Source of the DNA: Setoptus koraiensis
Lineage: Eukaryota; Arthropoda
Length of the DNA: 64,000 nt
Reading direction: 5' to 3'
Assembly: GCA_048013815.1 (NCBI GenBank)
Contig: CM106585.1
Location: forward strand, 15,128,001-15,192,000
Positions 1 through 10,100 of this stretch are shown in pieces. Numbering within the stretch: position 1 is the stretch's first letter; every line of letters starts with the position of its first letter. A program made the position numbers and the translations under genes. Under the pieces are notes generated by a model, which ran no database searches, had not been told where the DNA came from, and saw nothing but the letters and a program-made list of their open reading frames with translations.

Positions 1-1049
1 CCTCTCAAAAGCGTGCCACTTGAAACGCACTGGCGGCCCGTGTCGACGCTATATCAGCTGCGTGCGGCCGGGCACAGCCGGCCCGTCGTCGGCCGATACC
101 CAGGTAGGCAGGTTGATGAGAGGGCGCACGGCAAGCTCACAAATCGCTTGTCAGACAAATCAGAGCGCGCGCATATTAATTAGACTCATTACTAATGAGT
201 CATTAGTGACTTGTTCAGCATTGATGGCGTAATGTTGGCTGGAGTTGGCTAATTGATCGGAAAAAGATGGCTGCAGTGCGCTCGGCCGAGTGTCTATTAT
301 GCGTTGTTTATCTTGATTCATTGGCTGCTTATGCTAATAAGCCGTCCCGTGTTTGATTGACAGGCTCGCCCAGGAAGAGCCCGCCTAACCAACCAAACAG
401 CCCATTCGAACGGCTCAACCAACGGGCCTTCTGAGAGGCTCGTGTGAGGCTTGTGTGAGTTGGTGGCCGCGAGCGGCGCCAATAGGAAACAGTAAGCTGT
501 CGCAATAGACAGATTACAAGCGACAACTTATCGATTAGCTGTCACTCGCTTGCCGGATTGGCTCACCTGTGCATTGTCGCTATTTGTTTGCTGTAGCTGT
601 TGGTGTTTGCTACCTGTTTTGGTGATGTTCAGCACAACACATGAGCTGTGTAACAAGTGGCTGACAATTGGCGCCACCTTGAACTGGCATAGAAATCATG
701 GCCATAGCTCGTGCACGAACAGTGGACAAGATTAAAGATGCTATTTATAGGCCACGCATTAGCTAACTGTCGGCAACAGACCGACGACAGGTAACGTGAG
801 CGCATAATTGTAACGGTAAATATGGTAAATATGCCACAGGTCGTCGTGTCATACATGTAGCATGATGCTGGTTGCTGTTTGCCAACAACGAAAAAATATG
901 ACTAATGAGACAACTTGCAAAGACAATTGTCAATTGATAAGCCGGCATAAGCTACCAGCAGCGACAAACAACTCAGCCAACAAATCTCTCTCGTAAATTG
1001 ATTATCTCTCGCGCTGGCTTGCGCTGGCTCACGGCGCTCGAGCCGCATT

Positions 1050-1093
1050 TGTCAAGGTTCATCAGGGCGATCTCACCTTGATGAACCTTGACA
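1050..1093. repeat. Perfect 15-bp inverted repeat, 14-base loop
   Basis: The arm tgtcaaggttcatca (1050-1064) is followed after 14 bases by its exact reverse complement tgatgaaccttgaca (1079-1093). The DNA could form a cruciform, or a hairpin if transcribed. No coding frame is associated with it. Confidence 0.9.
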
Positions 1094-1183
1094 GACGAAC
1101 AGGATGGCTCCGGTCGGCGGGCCAACGCGACGAGGCAACAGGGATAAACATAGCACATAAACACGGGACGGCATTAGCATAAG

Positions 1184-1258
<75 letters not shown>

Positions 1259-1272
1259 CGTTGTTGTTGTTG
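1184..1272. repeat. GTT trinucleotide microsatellite
   Basis: About 28 near-perfect GTT units with one cgt interruption near 1258. They create long poly-Leu and poly-Thr open frames on the two strands, which I regard as artefacts. Confidence 0.95.
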
Positions 1273-1529
1273 GCGCTGCCGTTGTTGGCGAGTCGGAAAA
1301 CGCCAACGCATTTTGTGCCTACGCGCTCGGCGACACTGTCGGCGATGCCATCACTGATACTGTCGGCGATGCTGTCGGTGATGCCGTTGGCGATAGCGCG
1401 CAGCCAAAGATAAAAGGGCCATTTTTATGCAAATCAGACTCTGCTCGCGACAAGTGTGGCGAGTTGAGCTAACAGTGGGCATTTGCATGCAAACGTGCGA
1501 CAGGTGACAGTGACTCACTACTAGTGAGA

Positions 1530-1606
1530 CGATGCCACGAGAATGATGCGAACGAGCGCATCATCCATCAAGTTTGCCTTTTTCAGCACACATTCTCGTG
1601 GCATCG
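1530..1606. repeat. 16-bp inverted repeat enclosing a second hairpin
   Basis: The arm cgatgccacgagaatg (1530-1545) is repeated as its exact reverse complement at 1591-1606. Just inside the left arm, tgatgcg and cgcatca pair around the loop aacgag. The pair would fold as a two-storey stem-loop of about 77 bases. Confidence 0.9.
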
Positions 1607-2737
1607 ATTGACTAGCTGTCGGCGTGTGCAAACATTGACCATTTAGCCATGTCGACAGGCACTCGACTCGAGTGACTGTCGAGACGGATATAATAGTCGC
1701 CTTGAATGGCTTGTCGGACAACACAGGCAACACACAAGACAGGTAACGCGGGACAGGTAACGGGTTAACAGTGAATCATCGTGACAATCGCTGGTGTTCA
1801 CACTACCTGTCTAATGTAAAATTTAGTGACTAAATGAGCAATTGTTATTGGCAACGGGCACGCAATTTGAGATTGGTTCATCCGAGCGGCCAGTTGTCGG
1901 CGTTGATTAGCGACGAGGGCGCCACAGGTAGCTGACACAGGCCAATGATGATTCGTTGGCCAGTATTGGCCAATTTGGCCGCGCCACTCGATTATCGCGC
2001 CACTCGATTATCGCCTGACTCGATAGTATCGCGAGTCTCGATAGTATCGAGCCGGACTCAACGGAATGTGTCAACGGCTATTGTAGCGACATATTGTTTA
2101 TTGTTTGGCCTGAGATTGTTTGGCTTCTGGCGAGTGTGTCAAACTCTCACTGTCGACTCTGTCTCACAAGACCCTTTGAGTTGCTCACTCTCTCTGGCCG
2201 GCCAGTGGCTGTGACAGCGACAGTGCCAGCGATGGTGCCAGCGATGGTGCCAGCGATGGTGCCAGCGACAGCCATCAGTGATGGACAGCCAACACAGGTG
2301 ACTTATCGCTGATAAGTTATCAGGCGACAGCGACAGGTGAGTGAGCGCAATGTCAAATAAAAGTGACTCTGCGCTCACCTGTGCCGCTGACGCCTTGCTG
2401 CTGCCCAACACGACACGACACAACGCGACACGACACAACACAACGCGACACGACACGACATGACACGACACGGCATGGCTCGGCTTGGCATGGCTCGGCT
2501 CGGCTCAGCTCAGCTTGGCTTGTAATGGTTTGGCTTGTAATGGTTTGGCAAGACAAGCAAAGACACGACAAGACACGATAAGACAACTGGAAGCGACTCA
2601 ATCAATGCTGGCAAGACGACAAATGATGAGCTTCCATTTCTGTGCACCAACTTGTGTTGTTTGGCTGCTGCTGCCGACATTGCGTATAAATGGCATATAC
2701 ACAGATTGTTGAGTTTTTGCAGCCAACACAAACAACA

Positions 2738-2740
<3 letters not shown>

Positions 2741-2790
<50 letters not shown>
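2741..2790. repeat. AC dinucleotide microsatellite
   Basis: Twenty-five uninterrupted AC units in non-coding DNA. Confidence 0.97.
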
Positions 2791-2793
<3 letters not shown>

Positions 2794-3032
2794 GAGTCAC
2801 ACAAGGACAGGTGAGCTCAGGTGAGCCAATGGCGAGCGTGCAACAGGTAGCTCGGTGCGAGCGGAGTCGAGGTTGAGTCGCGACGGCTCAATTGGTCCGC
2901 TTCTTCCCCTTCCTTCTGGCCTGATTATTGGCCTTTGCTCACATCTCACCAAGCTACACCAAGCTACACCAAGCTTGCTAGCCGGCCGCATGGAAGTCTT
3001 GCCAATCTGGTCTAGCCATCGTCGCGTCGCCG

Positions 3033-3033
<1 letters not shown>

Positions 3034-3092
<59 letters not shown>
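3034..3092. repeat. GT dinucleotide microsatellite
   Basis: About 29 uninterrupted TG/GT units, some 240 bp from the AC tract and in the opposite sense. Transcripts through both could pair with each other. Confidence 0.97.
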
Positions 3093-3095
<3 letters not shown>

Positions 3096-4000
3096 CCTAG
3101 GTCGTGTTTATAGCCAGACCATAAACACCGTGAGTAAGAGTCATGGTGACGTTAGCTAACAACCTTTGCCAAGCCAGCGATCTTGCCAGCTTTCAGTGTG
3201 AGTGCAATAGAATTGAGTGAGAGTGCGCTTTCCATTGGCTTCTCTGTGAGCCTTCTTTTGAGCAACATTTCAGCAGCGCAACACAGCAGCAACAAAATCC
3301 CTATTACACGGTGCCTCGAGACGACCAATTCAAGTCAGCCAGCGCCCCATCGTTTATTTGGCAGTCGTTTATTTGGTGCCCATTTATCGGTCTCGCAAAA
3401 TCGCACAAAATCGCGCAAAATCGCGCAAAATCACGCAAAATCTCAAGAGCACAGAGTCGCAACAGAGGCGCCAGTTAGAAAGAGCAAAAGATTTGTATCA
3501 GTCCATTCAGGCCAGAGAATAGGCCAGAAAAGAAGAGACGGCGCAGAGAGGCCGGACATCCAAGTGCATCCGCTGAATCAAGAAGCGGCCAAAGTTTCAA
3601 CCAGCGAAAACAATAGACGAGACAAATAAATAAACAGGTGAATGACAAACGAAAACAAGCGACAAACGAAGATTTCGGGCGCCCACCGAGCGCGCAACTG
3701 GACACTTGTGATGCGTGCCGTGACAATCCCCAAAAACCGCTAAAACCACTCAAAAGTGTCCAAAAGTGTCCAAAATTGTCCAAAAGTGTCAACAACAAAC
3801 GCCAACAACTGCCAACAAGTGTCGACAAAAGCCAAAAGCAGAAGCCATTTTAATGGGCACAAGCAAGCGCATCAAGCACAACAACAGCCACTGCCATCAT
3901 TATACCAATTATTACAATTGCGCCCCAGCTAATTATCCGCTAATTGCGTCATCGCCGGCATTAGCAGCAGCAGCAGCATCATTACGCACAGCAACGGTGT

Positions 4001-4150
4001 ATGGTTGTCATGGCGATCATGTCTCAATTATCATCGTGGTGCTCGCTCCAACTCACCTGTTGGACATTCATAAATTGTGTAATATTTCTACTCAGTTATC
4101 TCAACTACAAGCTACAATTGAAGCATCGCTATCTATACAAGATGTTATCG
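4001..4150 (+). CDS. NOX4: Exon 1 of the NOX4-type gene (TM1)
   Basis: This short exon is easy to miss. It encodes a hydrophobic segment ending in LKHRYLYKML, close to the first transmembrane helix of NOX4, which ends in YHYLHQML. The donor tcg|gtaagt at 4150/4151 is in phase 0. It joins the acceptor ctag|gag at 8475/8476 to read KMLS-EGLCTSRAAA, matching the NOX4 pattern across the junction. An intron of 4,325 bases separates it from exon 2. The frame is closed upstream by TAG at 3962. Confidence 0.82.
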
Positions 4151-7100
4151 GTAAGTCACGCACACAGGTCGGCCTAATTGGCATTCAATTTGACATTTGC
4201 GGCTCGTTGCGATCGCATTCGCGGCTCGCTGCGGTCGCATTTGCATTTAGAGCGCGCTTGTTGTTATTGTTGGTCGGGCGAAAAAGTTTTATTTAGTGCA
4301 ATCGCTTTCACTCCGTTCGGTCGCGTTGGTCGTATTTTAAGAATAGATAGATCGTTATCTCACAGCGCATAATTATAATTGCCATCAGCTGAGCGGGTCA
4401 ATAACAGCGAGCGTCTCATCTGGCGAGCTAATCTCGTATCAATTGCCGTCCATTCTCAGCGCAATTCTTTGGGCTCGCTTTATCTTCTCGCGTCTGTTTA
4501 TTTTATCATCGTTTAACTGCGTAATCGCGCTAATTAAGAAACAGATTGAGCAAGAGATTAACAAACAACAACCACAACAATATTGTCGCTAACTGGCGGC
4601 GCGCGCGCGCGATATCGTCAACTGATCGCCGCCGGTCAACAGTGGCCAGTTGCCAGTGTCCAGTTGCCACCACTCACACAATTTGCCCGATCAAGGACGC
4701 GGCCCTCGCTCGACAGCTCAGCCCGGCCGGCCGGCCGCCGGGTCCCGGCGACACAGCGGCAACAGGCAACAGGCAACAGCGACGCCAGTCGGCCAACAGG
4801 TGAGTGTCCAGTGCGACTGGCTCAATTGTCGCTGTCGCTCTCGATTGGCCAAATCCAGGTGAGTGTCCAATTGACAGCGCAGTCGGCAATTGTAGGCCTA
4901 CACTCACTGATTGATGATTTATCAAGCAGGCACCATCTTGTCGGCGCTGGACACGCTCGATTCGAGCGGCTCGAAGCAACTTTTCGGCCGGCCGACGGGC
5001 ACCCTGTGCGACGATGGCCGGCTCAAAACTCATAGTCCGGATAAATTATAAATATTTTTGCCATTTTTTAGTACCGAAAATAAGCCCAAAGTGTGCGTAT
5101 CGAGCCCACACTCGACACTGCCCAAACCCAGAGCAGAGCAAACTGACAAGCAGAATAAACCCAGAATAATACTTGACAGAATGAGACTTCTGAGAATATC
5201 CGTCGCCGCGTCTCGCCAAGACCAGTCACGATCATGATTGTGTCATCCGTTGGTGATTAATTGATTTTAGCACCGCTGGCTACCACTTGGTGGCGCCATT
5301 AATTAAATGCGTGTCCATGGCCTTTCGCCGGTCGCCCTGTTCGCTTGCCTTGCGCGACTCGGACGGCCACTTGTTGAACTATAATTACTGTAACAGCCGA
5401 CACAGACAGTTGATAGAGTGACTTAATAGAGCAGCTGACAATTAAGGCGAGTGTGTATTTATAAACAATCACGGCGATATTTAAGAGCGCCCCCTGTGAG
5501 CATCGCACGCCGGCCGCTGGCATTTGCTATTTGCAGACCGCGATTCGCCGGTTATTTCGGCAAATTCTTTCTGTTGCTCTGTGAATAGCAATGTAAATAA
5601 CAAATGAATTGCGGCGAGCCAGCGACAGGTGAGCCGACAGGTGAGCCGCATTCCAGAGCGCGGTTCCATCTCTGCGTTGGGAACGTTTCCCACTTCGAAT
5701 GGCTATGCGTTTCGGGCCGCAGCGGCGAACGAGAGCGGCAGAAAGGGAGAGCGGCAGAGGGAGAAGGGCAGAGCGACAGCGGCGGAACGGGAGAGCGAGC
5801 TAGAAAGAGCGAGAAGGAGCGAAGGGGAGAGAGGAGAGCGACGGTCGCATTCGGAATGGAAATTTCGGATTGCACGCGGGCGGCAAGCGATTCGCGACGG
5901 TATTGTTCAGCAACGGCAATGGAAGTTGCCAATTGCGCTAACGAGACGTTTGTTTGCTCATTAGTATGCCAAAATAAGTGGTCCTATCTCGGGCGAGCTT
6001 TGTGGTCGCGCAGCCAGTGTGCGCTGTTGTTTGTACGACGGCTTGTCGTTTGTGTCACGTAGGCCATGGCCACGGGCCCGCGGATGCCCGCCGACCGGGC
6101 GCCGACCGGGCGCCAGCCGGCCGCAACACGACGAGCCGGCAACAGGTGAGCGGCGCAATGGAAAGGTGAGTGTCGCCAATGTCAACGTGCCAAGTCGGTG
6201 CAGCGGCTCACGAGTCAGTGTCAGCGCAGTGAGTGCAAAAAGTCAATCGACATCCGATACACGACGACAGCGATAATGATAACGAGTGGCAATGATAACG
6301 ATAACTGGGCTAATTAATAAACAACCGGAATGTCTAATCTCGGCTCACAATTAGCCCGTCTGTCGATTCGTCGTTGTGTGTCGATTGGTCGTTTTGTGTC
6401 GATTGTCGGCGAGTATCGAGCACTCGAATCGCACCCTATCGAGTATCGAGTGCATGCTCAACAGATCGGATAATGTCGAGATAATCTCTGGCTGATTATC
6501 TCGATATTATCGATCGCAAATCGACCATTGCCGGTCACCGCCACAACGAGCGCAACAACAGCAGCCAGCACATCGCGCCGGCAGCCACTTGCAACAAGCG
6601 ATCCTAATCCAGTCATTTGTCGGGCCGGCTGCCGTCGATATTGTCGGTTGTTGTCGATGTTGTTCGACAACATCGGTTGTCGATGTTGTTCGACAACATC
6701 GGTTGTCGATGTTGTTCAACAACGTCGGTTGTCGATGTTGTTGGCTGTTGGTTGTCGGTGTGGATGCGCATTACACAATCAATTAGTCGAAACAAGTGTG
6801 TCAATTATCTTTGTCAATTATCCTCGCTCTGGAATCCAAATCTCATCCCGATTCCCGTCCTTCTGACAACACGTGAGCAGCACCAAACGCTCTTTCGAAA
6901 ACGCGCAAAGCGAACATTTTCTGCGAAGATCGCATTTATTTTTTTGGTTGTTTAGTTCCATTTGGTTATGTCACTACAAGTCGGTTTATACATACCGTAT
7001 ATGCATGAGAATAAGAATTTTTTTTGCGACAATCGGCATTTCGCATATATAATATATATATAAATGATACCAATATCGCAGTTTGCTATTTCGAGCCATT

Positions 7101-10100
7101 CTGCTATCATCGGGACCAGTGTTGGTTAAATATTATTGCATGGCATCGATGCAGTCGCTGCCCCATCTAACTAGCCGTTTTCTGTTGTCGGCTTTCGAAT
7201 CACCGGCCACCGGAAAACAGTTATTTGCAGCTTAGCGAATTTTTATTTTTACCTTTTCCAATCTAACGATTCGAAATTTTGCTCTCGTCTGGCCAGAGAG
7301 GATAATCGCAGATCGCAGTCGTGTAAGCAACTTTGCTGTCGCCTTTTCATCCTTGGTTTCAATTTTACTAATTTTACATTTTGCCAGCAACAAAGAGTTG
7401 CTTCGTGATCGATTATGATGATGACATTGTCAGACCGTGAACTGTCGCTCATTGTGTGCTCAATTTAGTGAGAATTAATTTGCAATATCACAATCTTTGT
7501 CAGCGCCCATCTGACAACGCTCGTACACTGTCATATCACTGTTTAGGTACACGAAAATACCAGAGTAAGCTGACATTTAGCCGGCCTGCTCATATTTAGC
7601 CGTGGTGTATAAATATACTTTTGGCGCCAACTTTATTTAGTTAGCGCTTTTATTTAGTTCATTATTAATATCCATTATCTGTTCAATGTCAAACGAGAAT
7701 TGTAGCAATTTTTGTTACTTTTACTTTAATTTTCATTTCCATTTTCATTTTTATTGCACTTGCAGCGCCGAGTGGCAAATGATAATTGCAACGATAATGA
7801 TTATTTGTAATTTGCGCTAACTCTTAGTCGGGCTAAACTGTATCACTGTCTCTCTTATACGACACTCGCAATAAATAATGGAAATTGCCACTTTACGATC
7901 AACTGGCTACTTCCGTTCGGTCGCCCCACTATCCACGCACACACTATCCACGCACACACTATCCACTTGCACCATCCACTTGCACCATCCACTTGCACCA
8001 TCCACTTGCACTATTCGCTTGCACCATTCACCTAGGCGAGCATATGCCGGCTAGACCCTGTTGCCGGTTGCCTGGTCGGGGGCGCTCGCAACCATCCAGT
8101 GCCAGTGCCCCCAATGTTACCCGATATAATACACTGGTATTATATCAGTGGTATCCATAAATACAAATCCCGTGCCCGGACATTTCCGTGTGTCGGTGCT
8201 GCACCAGATTATCTGGTGCAGATATCGCTGCAATGTCAATGAGAACCCAATGTCAATGAGTGGGCACCCTGAACCAGATATATACATACCGGGATATAAC
8301 AATACGCCGCCCAAATAGATCTCAATCGAACCCTCGATCCCATCCATTTATCCATTTATCCATCTACCATTTATCCGCTCACCATTTATCCGCTCACCAT
8401 TTATCCGTCCGCCATTTATCCGCTCACCATTTATCCGTCCGCCATTTATCCGCTCGCCGCTGATCTGCTCACTAGGAGGGCCTGTGCACCTCGAGGGCGG
8501 CCGCCATGATTATAAACTTTTGTTTGTTGCTCATCTGGTTGCCCATGTGCAAATATTTTCTCACAGAATTAGTGTCCCATTGGCTACCGCACAAACTGAC
8601 CGCCAGAAACGATGCAACCAGAGGGCGCGCAACGAGCCATCGACAATCGGACAAGCAAACGGTTAAACAAAATCAACAACAACTGCAACTACAACCACAG
8701 CAACAGCGGCAGCAGCAGCATTGCGTCAGCGAAACGGGGCCCAAACATTGGAACAGGAGCTTGGCAAATTTTGGTTGTTGTTGTTGCTTTTCAAAGAGCT
8801 GCCAAGTGCAAACAAGCGGCGCCAAGATTGATGATCATCGTTCAAGTTATTCAAATGAGCACGGCCGCCACTGTGGTCAGTTGGCGAACTACAACAGCCG
8901 CAAACTGAATAACTATTGCAATAATCTGGCTAGATCGGGTTACTTGACGGGTCAGCTGACAAACGGCAGCGACAACTGCAAGACAAACAACGGACAAACA
9001 AACAATGCGTGCCATAATGACAACAATAACGGTTGGCTTGAATTGCATAATAATTCATCAGCGGCCCAGCGATCGACAGCATTATTTGGCGGCTCTGTTG
9101 TTCGCTCATCGGCGGGGGCAAATCAATTTTCTGACAGCGACAAGCACTACCCACAAGCCAGCGACTGGATAAAATTGGAATTGGATAGGCAAATCACATT
9201 GAGCAATGGCAAATGTTGGCACAAACATAATGAAGACGTTCAATGGTCAATGTCAGCCAGTTGTTGCAAATTGATTCGCAAACTGCATTCCGTTATTCTG
9301 GCCAGAGCGAGCAAGCTGACGGAATCCATGATTAAATCAATCATCTTGTGCGCCGATTACAGCCGCTCCATTCACATAACGGTGGCGCGAACGATTTTGC
9401 TGGCCTCAGGTGAGTCTGACCATTCAATCATTCGCTTGTTTAGCGCAATTTAGCTGTTGCCGAAATGGCGACAGCGCCGACCTGGCGGTGCAAAATTGAG
9501 AAATGCAATTTTTGCGACAGCTATGGGCTCATTTCGAAGCCGCCGGGTATCGGTAGCGCGCCGTTCGTGCCCCTTCGGGCCGGTCGTGTCGTCCCGCTCG
9601 GACGGCCCTCGAACGACGCCCGAACGGCTCAAACAGCCGTGACCTTTGTTTTTATGCCCTTGCTCGCGTGCGCTGTCGCCCGAGATCGAGTCGAGCCAAC
9701 TGACTAATAACAACAATTCATGCTATCAAATTATGACTTGCAACCACGACACCGACAACCACGACACCGACAACCACGAAAATGACGACAACAACAACCA
9801 CGACGACAACGACGACGACAACCACCACGACAACGACATGCGATCACGTGCCCGCCGAGCGCAGTTGTGCACATCGTGGCCCATGTGATAAACGTGATTA
9901 ATTTCTCCCAACGCTACGACGCGTACCTGACCGACCTGAACATGGCCAAATATCGGGGCCAAAATCCGTTGGAGTTGCTCATGTCAGGTGAGTAGTAACG
10001 AGTATGAAAATGAGCGAAATTGCCGCAGTAAGATCAGAGTTGAGATGAGAGTTAAAATTAAGTATAAAATTAAAATTAAAATTGCATTAGCGGCGGCCCA

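Larger units (their letters stand above)
1..4000. other. Non-coding region upstream of the NOX4-type gene
   Basis: I see no gene here. The open frames are short, of low complexity, and resemble no family I know. The stretch holds a GTT microsatellite, AC and GT microsatellites, a 12-bp minisatellite around 2220-2270 (units like gcgatggtgcca), a simple ACACG/ACACA-type tract near 2403-2470, and 10-11-bp tandem units near 3395-3440 and 3745-3790. Two long inverted repeats lie at 1050-1093 and 1530-1606. The last part must contain the promoter and 5' leader of the NOX4-type gene, but I could not fix a transcription start. An in-frame TAG at 3962 closes the frame above the proposed start codon. 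Confidence 0.6.
4151..8475 (+). other. NOX4 intron 1, no nested gene seen
   Basis: The stretch holds GC-rich low-complexity DNA (4580-6200), a palindromic 26-bp tandem repeat (6656-6742), an AT-rich part (6950-7800) and short minisatellites near 7925-8020 and 8340-8455. Open frames here look like composition artefacts. The frame at 5604-6062, for example, is Arg/Glu/Gly-rich from gagag-type repeats. Confidence 0.6.

Noticed and set aside
1183-1413. Poly-Leu and poly-Thr open frames on both strands
   Set aside because: They are produced by a pure GTT microsatellite with no other coding signal.
2510-2804. Poly-Cys/Val open frames
   Set aside because: They are translation of the AC microsatellite and an adjoining simple repeat.
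5552-6062. Open frames of 111-152 codons on both strands
   Set aside because: Arg/Glu/Gly-rich composition from gagag and gcgac simple sequence. They lie inside NOX4 intron 1 and show no domain.
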